Below, one piece after another: positions 7,598 to 14,290 of a stretch of 20,738 nucleotides of DNA (within the stretch, counting starts at the first letter, position 1; every line of letters starts with the position of its first letter). The notes under the pieces are model-generated. The model was not told where the DNA came from and did no database searches. It saw only the letters and a program-made list of their open reading frames with translations. The stretch comes from CAYWNA01 sp964459305 (GTDB lineage: Bacteria; Planctomycetota; Planctomycetia; Pirellulales; Pirellulaceae). Location: assembly GCA_964459305.1 (NCBI GenBank), contig CAYWNA010000241.1:1-20738 (forward strand), given 5' to 3'. The position numbers and the translations under genes were made by a program.

Positions 7598-7626
7598 TTG
7601 ACACATTTGCAGAGTTTGTTCAGAAT
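7598..7626 (+). promoter_or_regulatory. Sigma70-type promoter of cassette copy 1
   Basis: TTGACA (7598-7603), a 17-base spacer and CAGAAT (7621-7626), about 36 bases of leader before the ATG at 7670. The same arrangement with TTGACA and AAGAAT is conserved in cassette copy 2. The TTG inside this -35 box can also be read as an in-frame start codon for a 160-aa protein; I prefer the promoter reading. Confidence 0.6.
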
Positions 7627-7669
7627 TACCGTTACCGGTCGTCTTTCTTTCCAACTCCTTTCGACCGTG

Positions 7670-8080
7670 ATGATCGCCAGACACGGGTCCTATATCGCGA
7701 TCTTGCTTTCGGCCGTCTACCTGGCCGAAACGCTTGTGCTGGGCGTGGCTCACTACCACCCCGATTTGGGCTGCGCGCATTCGCCGGGAACTGGCCACGG
7801 TCATCACGTAGACGAGCATGAGGCTCATGCCCACGCTTGTCCTTGCTCTCACGAGGATGCGGAATCGAAGTCTTCGCGGGATTCCACACCCCCGCGGGCC
7901 CCCTGTCACGACGACGACACCTGTCCGGTGTGCCGGTATCTGGCCGAGAGATCCCTGCACGTCGACTGGGGCTGTCTAACGCTCATCAGTGATGACGTAG
8001 AGCTTCTCAAGCCTGCGCGGCCAGTCCTGTACGTCGCTTCATATCGCGTCGCACACTACTCGCGCGGTCCTCCTGCCTAA
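7670..8080 (+). CDS. His/Cys-rich small exported protein, cassette copy 1
   Basis: 136 aa, no named family recognised. A hydrophobic N-terminal segment (YIAILLSAVYLAETLVLGV) is a signal or anchor. A metal-ligand-rich middle follows (AHYHPDLGCAHSP, GHGHHVDEHEAHAHACPC), then CHDDDTCPVCRYLAERSL, and the protein ends SRGPPA. The CPxC element plus the RGPP end resemble small proteins of DUF2946 type, but this is only an impression. It is followed by a DUF1559 gene. The ATG at 7670 lacks a Shine-Dalgarno in both copies; the alternative TTG at 7598 falls in the putative -35 box. Metal binding (Ni, Co, Cu or Zn) is inferred from composition and from the adjacent nikR locus. Confidence 0.75.
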   Translation: MIARHGSYIAILLSAVYLAETLVLGVAHYHPDLGCAHSPGTGHGHHVDEHEAHAHACPCSHEDAESKSSRDSTPPRAPCHDDDTCPVCRYLAERSLHVDWGCLTLISDDVELLKPARPVLYVASYRVAHYSRGPPA

Positions 8081-8132
8081 CGCCGCCAATCTGTTTCGTT
8101 TCTTGCGACGTGATCGCATGCAAGCGTGTTTT

Positions 8133-8156
8133 CTGCAGTGTTGTTTCAACCTGCAG
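8133..8156 (+). other. Conserved intergenic stem-loop, copy 1
   Basis: CTGCAG, a bulged T, GTTG, a TTT loop, CAAC, CTGCAG: a 10-bp stem with one bulge, in the 187-base gap between the small protein gene and the DUF1559 gene. In copy 2 the same structure has CTTG/CAAG, a compensatory G-C to C-G change. No U-run follows, so it is not a typical terminator; it may be a processing or differential-expression element in the mRNA. Confidence 0.6.
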
Positions 8157-8267
8157 CAATCCGCTCGATCGTTCGGCTGTACCGTCGGTTCTCTGCCGCC
8201 ATGTACGCGCATCTGCGATCGCCAAGTCTGAGCCATCAATGGGCTCTTCTTTTGGAGGACTTTCACC

Positions 8268-9158
8268 ATGCATAGGCGCAAAGGTTTTACGTTAGTCGAG
8301 TTATTAGTCGTTATCGCGATCATTGGTATTCTGGTCGCGCTATTGCTGCCCGCGATTCAGATGGCTCGCGAAGCGGCTCGTCGATCGTCGTGCAACAACA
8401 ACATGAAGCAGATCGGGCTCGGCCTGCACATGTACCACGATACGTTTGGCCGATTCCCAGCCGGCTGGCAAGCGGAGGACCCCACCGGCGGCCACGACGA
8501 CTGGCTGGGAGAGCCCGGCTGGGGTTGGGCTGCCGCGATTCTGCCGTACATGGAACAGACCACCATGTACGGCGATAGGATTGATTTCCATTACCCCATC
8601 ACGGCGGCGGTCAATCGAGAGGCTCGCGAGACGGAGTTGAAAGTCTACCGCTGTCCATCGGACATTGGGCGGCCGACGTTCGAGCTTGAGGCGGATCATC
8701 ATCATCCGTTTTCCTATACACCGATTGACATAGCCACCGCAAATTACGTGGGCGTGTTTGGCACGGAGGACCCTCACGACGTTTACGAACACGGTGAGAC
8801 TCCCGACGGCGCATTCATCCTCAACAAGCAAATGAGTCTCCGTGATTTCCTTGATGGAACGAGTGAGACTTTCATCGTGGGGGAACGCACGGCGAAACTC
8901 TCCCATTCGACCTGGGTCGGCATGGTGCGTGGCGGCGAACATGCTCCGGCGCGTGTCGTCGGAGTAGCCACGTTCCCGCCCAATTCGGACGCGGCCTTTC
9001 ACCCGGAAGCGCCGACTCACAATTTCAGCAGTCTGCACCCGGGCGGAACACAATTCGTTGCCGCAGACGGATCGGTAAAGCTGATCACCGAGTCAATCGA
9101 CACGCAGGTGTATCACGCGTTATGCACACGAGCAGGGGGAGAGGTCGGAGATTACTAG
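8268..9158 (+). CDS. DUF1559 pseudopilin-like protein, cassette copy 1
   Basis: 296 aa with the leader MHRRKGFTLVELLVVIAIIG (cleavage after Gly6), then MAREAARRSSCNNNMKQIGL. The C-terminal motif is LHPGGTQFVAADGSVKLITES. A stretch with several His and acidic residues (ELEADHHHPFSY, EDPHDVYEHGE) lies in the middle. GGAGGA eight bases upstream fixes the start. It is the second gene of the cassette and a close paralogue of the gene at 17481-18383. The leader implies insertion in the inner membrane and processing by a type IV prepilin peptidase; the actual role of DUF1559 proteins is unknown. Confidence 0.93.
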   Translation: MHRRKGFTLVELLVVIAIIGILVALLLPAIQMAREAARRSSCNNNMKQIGLGLHMYHDTFGRFPAGWQAEDPTGGHDDWLGEPGWGWAAAILPYMEQTTMYGDRIDFHYPITAAVNREARETELKVYRCPSDIGRPTFELEADHHHPFSYTPIDIATANYVGVFGTEDPHDVYEHGETPDGAFILNKQMSLRDFLDGTSETFIVGERTAKLSHSTWVGMVRGGEHAPARVVGVATFPPNSDAAFHPEAPTHNFSSLHPGGTQFVAADGSVKLITESIDTQVYHALCTRAGGEVGDY

Positions 9159-9162
9159 CGGC

Positions 9163-9231
9163 AGACCAGTGATCGCGGAACTACAGCACTCAGCGGTTGG
9201 ACCTGGACGCCACGAGTTGCGCCACTGGTCC
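9163..9231 (-). other. tRNA-like remnant or inverted repeat after DUF1559
   Basis: On the minus strand a 7-base arm GGACCAG, TG, and a GCGC...GCGT D-stem-like hairpin resemble the 5' half of a tRNA, and the 3' end CTGGTCT can pair with the first arm. The central 30 bases do not form anticodon and T arms, so this is not a working tRNA. The outer arms also form an 8-bp perfect inverted repeat (GACCAGTG/CACTGGTC), which could be all there is. Confidence 0.25.
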
Positions 9232-9307
9232 TCGTCCGTTTTGGTGAGCTAGAGTCGGTGAGAGGTAGGCGCAGTAGGACACCACTCTAGTTTTTTCCAA
9301 AAAGCTA

Positions 9308-9335
9308 TTGACATCGGAATAGCCATCAGTATATT
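9308..9335 (+). promoter_or_regulatory. Strong promoter of cassette 3
   Basis: TTGACA (9308-9313), a 16-base spacer and TATATT (9330-9335), preceded by an A/T tract (TTTTTTCCAAAAA, 9291-9303) that could act as an UP element. The predicted start of transcription is near 9342, about 23 bases before the ATG at 9365. Confidence 0.7.
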
Positions 9336-9353
9336 GAGACATATTCTCAATAT
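9331..9353. promoter_or_regulatory. Fur-box-like operator over the -10 of cassette 3
   Basis: ATATTGAGA (9331-9339), five bases, TCTCAATAT (9345-9353): a perfect 9-bp inverted repeat. Its core TGAGACA-T-ATTCTCA fits the 7-1-7 form of Fur-family sites (TGAGAAT-N-ATTCTCA variants) with the mismatch limited to the centre. It overlaps the -10 box and the expected transcription start, the right place for a repressor. Regulation by iron or another metal through a Fur-type protein is inferred. Confidence 0.6.
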
Positions 9354-9364
9354 GCTGTGGGCTC

Positions 9365-9808
9365 ATGTGCCTGAGCTTTGCGAGTACCTGCCTTCGGACA
9401 CCTGCCATGTGCGTTCCCTCCCGATCCACGACGACTTGGATACTGACGGCGTTTTTCGCTGCCGCTGTTGGTCTGGGTGAGGGGTGGCACCTTGTTCCTG
9501 GCAATGGCCACTTGGTGGAGTTGCCCGGCGGCTACTGCGTGTGCGTCGGGATCACGTTGCCTCGGGCAGCACCTCCGGCTCAAGACGATGTTCCAACCGT
9601 CGACAGCGGGCAGCGGAAGTCTGTGCCTGTGGAGGATGAAGACGACTGCCCAATCTGTCGTCTCTCAGGACAGGGCCAGTTGCAGGCGGAGGCGGCTGAT
9701 TTCGTTTCGGCAACTTCCGGTGGGCGAGATCGCGCTGTTGTCGCTGAATGTGCTCTCTGCGAGCATGTCGTAAGTCCTTTCCACGCCAGGGCTCCTCCTT
9801 GCGCCTGA
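9365..9808 (+). CDS. Cys-rich small exported protein, divergent cassette 3
   Basis: 147 aa. A hydrophobic N-terminal segment (TTTWILTAFFAAAVGLGEGW) is followed by HLVPGNGHLVELPGGYCVCV, an acidic linker ending EDEDDCPICRLSGQGQL, and a C-terminus HARAPPCA. The hydrophobic start, the acidic-CPxC-R stretch and the R-x-PP end match the plan of the two His/Cys-rich proteins, so I treat it as a distant homologue; it has fewer His. An internal ATG at 9407 is an alternative start and neither has a good Shine-Dalgarno. It sits behind the Fur-like operator and is followed by a DUF1559 gene after 304 bases. Confidence 0.65.
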   Translation: MCLSFASTCLRTPAMCVPSRSTTTWILTAFFAAAVGLGEGWHLVPGNGHLVELPGGYCVCVGITLPRAAPPAQDDVPTVDSGQRKSVPVEDEDDCPICRLSGQGQLQAEAADFVSATSGGRDRAVVAECALCEHVVSPFHARAPPCA

Positions 9809-9969
9809 TCCAATCTCTTGCACGCGGGTAGTGTGCGCCGTTGTCACGTCAAGAGGGCGTCATTGCCTTCTTGTAGCCAACCGCGCGCGGCACGCCCGTT
9901 CTTGGCGTCTCGGCCGACCGTCTCCGACTATCACGGCGGTTTCGATGATGCGCGCGTAATACCTATTGC

Positions 9970-9998
9970 CCGCTTGTTCTTTTTTGAGAGGCAAGCGG
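9970..9998 (+). other. Inverted repeat in the 304-base gap of cassette 3
   Basis: CCGCTTG (9970-9976) and CAAGCGG (9992-9998) with a 15-base spacer containing a T-run. It takes the place of the stem-loop found between the two genes of the other cassettes, but the sequence is not the same. Nothing else recognisable was seen in 9809-10112. Confidence 0.35.
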
Positions 9999-10112
9999 AT
10001 GCAGCGCGGCAGTTGGGCTATCAATTTGCGCGACTAGCAGCGCGATATAGGAACTGCTTCGGCATTAGCACTTGGTTTGAAAAAGGCACTCTTAAGCAAA
10101 ACGGAGATAGAC

Positions 10113-11084
10113 ATGACTCATGCACGACGGATTCACGGATTCACTTTGGTAGAACTACTGGTGGTGATCGCCATCATCGGAATACTGGTGGCCCTGTTGC
10201 TGCCGGCGATTCAGATGGCTCGCGAGAGCGCCAGGCGGACGCAATGCACCAACAACCTTAAACAGATAGGATTGGCACTTCACAATTACCACGACACGCA
10301 CAAAGTATTCCCGCCTTCCTACGTCATTCAGCCAGGCGGAGGCGGGATCAACGGAACGCCGGACCCGGCAACGCGGGACGCCGGTCCCGGTTGGGCTTGG
10401 GGAACACTTCTGCTTCCGTTTATGGAACAGAATTCCCTTTACGATTCCTTCGATTTGTCGCGTCCCTGCTGGGATCCGGTGAACGCGACGCCTGCTCGGA
10501 CGCCGCTGAGCATGTTTCTCTGCCCGTCGGCAACAGGTAGCACCAAGGAGCCCTTCAACGTGGTATCAGGCAGCAGTCAAACGCTGGCCACGTTCGCACG
10601 GTCCTGTTATGTAGCCAACGCAGGTCAAGAAGAACCCTGGCTTCATGCGGTTGACAGTTACGAAGGCATTGCCGACGGGCCGTTTTACCGGAACGCGAGA
10701 ACGCCAGTCGCGGACGTGATCGATGGGCTTTCCAACACCGTGTTTGTGGGAGAGCATCATCCTGCGCTCAGCGACAAAACTTGGGTCGGGGTGGTTCCCG
10801 GGGCAATCGTCTGCCCCAAGCCGCAATTCGCCTTCGGCACTTGTGAGCCCGCGGGCGTCCTGGTCAATTGCCATAGCGGTCCGTGCAGCTATGTGAGTCC
10901 GCCGACTATTCACCCGCCCAATAGCTGGTTGTGCGCGCCGTGCCAGATGTTCGCCGAGCATCCTGGCGGCTGCAACGTGCTGCTTGGGGATGGAAGCGTG
11001 CGTTTCATCTCCGAGTCGATCCATCAACCCACTTGGGCCGCTTTGTCAAGCATGGCCAAAGGGGACGTCGTTGACGATTTCTAA
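10113..11084 (+). CDS. DUF1559 pseudopilin-like protein, cassette 3
   Basis: 323 aa. It starts MTHARRIHGFTLVELLVVIA, with the leader cleaved after Gly9, followed by MARESARRTQCTNNLKQIGL. The C-terminal motif is EHPGGCNVLLGDGSVRFISES. A Cys-rich segment before it (VCPKPQFAFGTCEPAGVLVN, GPCSYV, LCAPCQMF) is not present in the other copies. GGAG six bases upstream supports 10113; the frame upstream to 10077 is unsupported. A small lipoprotein gene follows after 37 bases, probably in the same transcript. Confidence 0.92.
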   Translation: MTHARRIHGFTLVELLVVIAIIGILVALLLPAIQMARESARRTQCTNNLKQIGLALHNYHDTHKVFPPSYVIQPGGGGINGTPDPATRDAGPGWAWGTLLLPFMEQNSLYDSFDLSRPCWDPVNATPARTPLSMFLCPSATGSTKEPFNVVSGSSQTLATFARSCYVANAGQEEPWLHAVDSYEGIADGPFYRNARTPVADVIDGLSNTVFVGEHHPALSDKTWVGVVPGAIVCPKPQFAFGTCEPAGVLVNCHSGPCSYVSPPTIHPPNSWLCAPCQMFAEHPGGCNVLLGDGSVRFISESIHQPTWAALSSMAKGDVVDDF

Positions 11085-11121
11085 AGAGCGGGATCTCCTC
11101 GATTACAGAAGGAACGGTAAG

Positions 11122-11574
11122 ATGATTATCAAATCAAATACAGCGATATGCCGGAGCCGGTTTGTTGGAGTCCAGGCTTCAGCCTGTTTTCGCAGCCTAA
11201 AGGCTGTACTCCAGCGGAAAAATCATACTGGCTGCGGCATAGTCCGGCTTTTCATCCTGGTGGTTGCACTTGGAATCTGCATCACAGGCTGCGGACCGCC
11301 ACAGGCTGCGCCGCAGAACCAGCAACTGATTTCCTCACTCCGCACAGCACTATCCGCCCAGAACACCGACTGGCTTGAGCAGAACGTAAAACTCCTCGAG
11401 GAGCGTCGGACTGCCGGTCAAGTGTCCGACGAGGAATTGGAAGCGTTCCAGGCCATTATTGAAAAGGCCAGGGCGGGTCAGTGGAAAGAAGCGGAGGAAG
11501 ATGCAATCGCGTTTCAGAAGGCGCAACGGCCCACTCGCGAACAAATCGAGCGAGTAACCAAACATGCGCCGTGA
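11122..11574 (+). CDS. Small lipoprotein with an intragenic palindromic repeat
   Basis: 150 aa. A lipobox (ICITGC, Cys57) follows a hydrophobic stretch IVRLFILVVALG, and the mature part is Gln-rich then helical and charged (LISSLRTALSAQNTDWLEQN, LEERRTAGQVSDEELEAF); no family recognised. Oddly, about 40 residues precede the signal core, and 17 codons of them come from a palindromic repeat (11165-11215). No ATG, GTG or TTG in frame exists between the repeat and the lipobox, so if the protein is made, translation must pass through the repeat. AAGGAA precedes the ATG at 11122. It lies behind the DUF1559 gene of cassette 3. Confidence 0.65.
   Translation: MIIKSNTAICRSRFVGVQASACFRSLKAVLQRKNHTGCGIVRLFILVVALGICITGCGPPQAAPQNQQLISSLRTALSAQNTDWLEQNVKLLEERRTAGQVSDEELEAFQAIIEKARAGQWKEAEEDAIAFQKAQRPTREQIERVTKHAP
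11165..11215. repeat. Palindromic repeat inside the lipoprotein gene
   Basis: TTGGAGTCCAGGCTTCAGCC... (11165-11186) and an imperfect inverted copy ending GGCTGTACTCCAGC (11193-11215) around a 6-base loop. The style matches dispersed palindromes of planctomycete genomes, as do the other long palindromes of this window. Confidence 0.7.
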
Positions 11575-11782
11575 TTCCGTGAACCGGGCTGCAAACAACA
11601 TCGCTCCTTTGCCCCAACAGTCCGCCGGTACAAGCCGTTGCGGCAAGGGATGCGGCGCGCACCCGGACGATGGGCGGATTGCGGTGAGGACAGACTCGCT
11701 CGGTACGTGGCTATCATTGAGTAATGGGGTTGTTCGTGAGGGGGCTGACAAGGAAATCCTTCACCAACGCATAGCAATCTGT

Positions 11783-12715
11783 TCAGCTCAAAGGTGTGCC
11801 GGCAATCATGTAGTGAACCTTGCCGGCGGTAACAGATTCTTCCAGTTCGTTCTCGGCCTTGAGTTCTTCCACATACTTGAGTACGGCATTGCGGTGCATT
11901 CCGAGTCCGCCGGCAATGTCCTCGACAGAACAGGGACGCCTGCGCAGCATGGCCAAGACTTCTTCCCGGCTGGCGACAAACTCTGTTTGTCGTTGGACCC
12001 CGCGATAGTCCGCAATCACCTCGGCTGGTGGATCGAAGGTGGATGCGAGTTGCTCCAAGCGTTCGAGGCAAACGCCAATGGCCGCCCTCTCCGCTGGTGG
12101 CCGGGTGACGGTATTAAGTTGGACACGGTGCGGTCGGATGCGATCGACACTCTGGGCAATCTTGGAGAGTCCTGCGGGCATCGCTGTGTTGGCGCTAAGC
12201 ACGAAGACTTCCAGCCAATACTGGCCTCGGAATTCGTGGCGGAACTCGATCAGTCCGTCCAGCATTTGCTCGAATGAGATCGCCTCGTGCGGCCGATTCA
12301 CGCGGCGGAACATGGCCTTGTCGCCTGCGTCAAGCGAGGGGATGACAAGATCGGCGTCCATCAACTGACGGCGCACGTCTTCACGCCACAGCAGCGATCC
12401 ACTCGTCAGGACTGCCACCGGCACGTCTGTCATATCTTTGATGCGGCCGATAAGCTCGTCAACTCGCGAGAACAGGGTCGGTTCACCCGACCCGCTCAGT
12501 GTGATGTAGTCAGGCTCGCTGCAGAGCTTTTGGCGGAGTTCTCCAAGAACATCATGCAAAGGCACCCATTCTTTCCTCTCCATCGTCTTGTTGGCCGTTC
12601 GTCCGAGCTGGCAGTAAATGCAATCGTAAGTGCAGGTCTTGAACGGAACGAGATCCACACCAAGCGATCGGCCAAGCCGGCGCGAAGGCACGGGACCGAA
12701 TATGCGGTTTCCCAT
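11783..12715 (-). CDS. Radical SAM protein with C-terminal winged-helix segment
   Basis: 310 aa. The radical SAM cluster motif is CTYDCIYC (Cys28, Cys32, Cys35), followed by the GGEP-equivalent LSGSGEPTLF (residues 73-82). It begins MGNRIFGPVPSRRLGRSLGV, a start common to the COG0731-type radical SAM proteins. The last 70 residues (SREEVLAMLRRRPCSVEDIA, then MHRNAVLKYVEELKAENEL) look like a winged helix. GGGAG six bases before 12715 sets the start; the frame upstream to 12835 runs through a palindromic repeat and is not supported. It lies near the AOR operon on the opposite strand; such proteins often accompany tungsten enzymes, but a role in cofactor assembly is speculative. Confidence 0.88.
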   Translation of the reverse strand: MGNRIFGPVPSRRLGRSLGVDLVPFKTCTYDCIYCQLGRTANKTMERKEWVPLHDVLGELRQKLCSEPDYITLSGSGEPTLFSRVDELIGRIKDMTDVPVAVLTSGSLLWREDVRRQLMDADLVIPSLDAGDKAMFRRVNRPHEAISFEQMLDGLIEFRHEFRGQYWLEVFVLSANTAMPAGLSKIAQSVDRIRPHRVQLNTVTRPPAERAAIGVCLERLEQLASTFDPPAEVIADYRGVQRQTEFVASREEVLAMLRRRPCSVEDIAGGLGMHRNAVLKYVEELKAENELEESVTAGKVHYMIAGTPLS

Positions 12716-12769
12716 GATATCTCCCGCAGTATCCAGTTTTCGCATCTGGTCCGCCGAGTGGCCAAAGCT

Positions 12770-12830
12770 GTACGTCAGCCTTTCCAGGCTGACCAGGTGG
12801 GAACATGTCAGGCTGGAAAGCCTGACGTAC
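12770..12830. repeat. Long palindrome upstream of the radical SAM gene
   Basis: GTACGTCAGCCTTTCCAGGC... (12770-12793) and its inverse (12807-12830), 24 bases each with a 13-base spacer. The two deviations are a swapped C/G pair inside arms that are themselves partly palindromic. It lies 55 bases upstream of the radical SAM start. Confidence 0.85.
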
Positions 12831-12885
12831 GCCATTTGGCTGAACCGCTATTTCTAGTTTGTCGGCATGCACTCTCTGGACTTCG

Positions 12886-12972
12886 AGACACCGTGATCCC
12901 CGTAAGTGTCTTGATCTCGGCGATAAGCTCGCCGATCTGCGAGTGTGATTTGGGCTCACCGCCGCCTGTCGT
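12886..12972 (-). pseudogene. Radical SAM gene remnant
   Basis: The minus strand encodes TTGGGEPKSHSQIGELIAEI followed by KTLTGITVS, which aligns with LSGSGEPTLFSRVDELIGRI of the intact neighbour. The fragment has no cluster motif and no continuation. On its N-terminal side it is cut off 16 bases before the repeat element starting at 12988. It is evidence for a former second radical SAM gene here. Confidence 0.65.
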
Positions 12973-12987
12973 GCGTATCGGGGGCGA

Positions 12988-13447
12988 CCAACTACAGTGG
13001 AGCAAATACTGTGCCCAGCAACCGGCGCGTCGTCTTGAGTGCAGTGACGCGTAAATCATTGTCTAGTGGCAACTTAACTGCCCACTACCCAAAGACACTA
13101 TGTGCCACGGCTGTGTCAGCCGTGTTTTTGCAGCGCGCTAGTGGTTTCCGCACGGCTGACACAGCCGTGGCACGTTGGTGAATAATCCGCGCTAGCGGCT
13201 AGAACAACCGCGACACGGCGGGGAGGCCCTTAGATACGCGCGGGCAGTGGCTCGGCTGTTCGCTGGGCTTGTCTCCTTCATCGCTGCAGGCATCGACCTG
13301 GATGCAATTCTGCAATCTGCAATGCGACGCCATTGCGACGGTGCAATAGATGACCCTGCCGAACTACCGCCGGGGTCTTCTTTGTAGTTTCGTGCAAAGC
13401 GTGTGCATCTACTTCTTGGGCCGCCTATGTATCTGGTTTTGTTGCCG
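12988..13447 (+). repeat. Dispersed element copy A
   Basis: Two blocks are shared with copy B (16954-17355): a 47-base left end (12988-13034, 3 differences) starting CCAACTACAGTG, and a ~256-base right block (13192-13447), about 85% identical by eye. The middle is unrelated and here contains a palindromic insertion (13102-13173). Both copies have the same orientation and flank the AOR operon. No terminal inverted repeats or transposase are visible. The minus-strand small reading frame present in copy B is broken here by one extra base and stop codons. Confidence 0.8.
13102..13173. repeat. Perfect 23-bp palindrome nested in element copy A
   Basis: GTGCCACGGCTGTGTCAGCC... (13102-13124) and its exact inverse (13151-13173) with a 26-base spacer. 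It sits in the part of element A that is not shared with copy B, so it looks like a later insertion. A -ACTATGTG/GTTGG- context surrounds it; no target-site duplication was identified. Confidence 0.9.
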
Positions 13448-13555
13448 TGAGACGTCTGGGCGGTTAGGCTTGTGCATACGGAGCCTGGTATCATGAAGGG
13501 CACTCCACAAGTGTGCCAGGAGGATAATCGCAACAACTCCAAGGAGTTCCTCGAC

Positions 13556-14290
13556 ATGAATGGGAGCAGAGCACATGGTCCTCCATTGACGGCTCGGCAG
13601 CTATTCGAACCGGCGCTGCCCAACCGTCGTCAGTTCGTCAAATGTTTGGTGGTCAGCGGAGCGACGCTCACGGCGGATGGGTTGCTCAATCGCCGTAGCG
13701 AGGCTGCACCGGCACCTCGTCTGAGTCGCGTCTTGGTCGACTACAACAAGTGCACGGGTTGCCGGACGTGCGAGACCGCCTGCGCCCAGCACAATCACAA
13801 AGTGAAAGTCGACGGCGAAGAGATGCTCGGGTTGGGTAACCCGGATCTGGCCAACATCCGCGTTCACTCATTCTACCCGGACGTGGACGTACCGATCGTG
13901 TGTCTGATGTGCGGGGATGCCCCTTGCATTGAACCATGCCCTACCGGGCCGGATGAACATGGACGGCTTGCCATCTATCGGGATGCGAAGACAGGGGCCA
14001 TCAAAATCGATTTCGACCGCTGTATTATGTGTCGTCTCTGCGCGAATGCCTGCGCACAGCAGCGCGCGGGCGCCATCAATTTCGATGCGCAGGCGTTGCC
14101 GGACGGAAGACTATGCACGCTGTGTGACGGGGACCCGCAATGTGTAAAGTACTGCCCTTACGAAGCACTGACTCACGATATGGGCCCGATCGACGGCAAG
14201 CAGTATGCCGTCCCGGCAGAGCAAATTGCCAAGGAACTTGCCGATCGGTGGTACGGCTTCCATGAAGACGAAGGAGGGTCCCAGCAATGA
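13556..14290 (+). CDS. Tat-exported ferredoxin with four 4Fe-4S clusters, AOR partner
   Basis: 244 aa. A twin-arginine motif NRRQFVK (residues 23-29) precedes a short hydrophobic segment (CLVVSGATLTADGLL). Four Cys sets follow: C66/69/72/76, C116/119/124/128, C156/159/162/166 and C187/190/196/200, as in HybA/AorB-type electron-transfer subunits with four 4Fe-4S clusters. AAGGAG nine bases before 13556 fixes the start. Its stop overlaps the AOR start (ATGA, 14287-14290), so it should be made together with AOR and take electrons from it. The Tat signal is unexpected for the partner of a normally cytoplasmic enzyme. Confidence 0.9.
   Translation: MNGSRAHGPPLTARQLFEPALPNRRQFVKCLVVSGATLTADGLLNRRSEAAPAPRLSRVLVDYNKCTGCRTCETACAQHNHKVKVDGEEMLGLGNPDLANIRVHSFYPDVDVPIVCLMCGDAPCIEPCPTGPDEHGRLAIYRDAKTGAIKIDFDRCIMCRLCANACAQQRAGAINFDAQALPDGRLCTLCDGDPQCVKYCPYEALTHDMGPIDGKQYAVPAEQIAKELADRWYGFHEDEGGSQQ

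Larger units (their letters stand above)
7553..9158 (+). repeat. Cassette copy 1 of a 1.6-kb inverted duplication
   Basis: This segment is homologous to 17481-19098 on the opposite strand. Homology starts at GTGTGATG (7553-7560 here; 19098-19091 there), runs through a shared promoter, the His/Cys-rich protein gene, a 187-base gap of identical length in both copies, and a DUF1559 gene. The small proteins are about 80% identical by eye. Upstream of GTGTGATG the two flanks are unrelated (gene remnant here, selenoprotein there), which marks a duplication boundary. Confidence 0.85.

Noticed and set aside
8340..9053. A 237-codon minus-strand frame opposite DUF1559 copy 1
   Set aside because: Shadow of the coding strand; the same type of shadow appears opposite the paralogue.
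12552..12959. A 135-codon minus-strand frame spanning the radical SAM start and the palindrome
   Set aside because: It is out of frame with the radical SAM protein, has no domain, and runs through repeat sequence.
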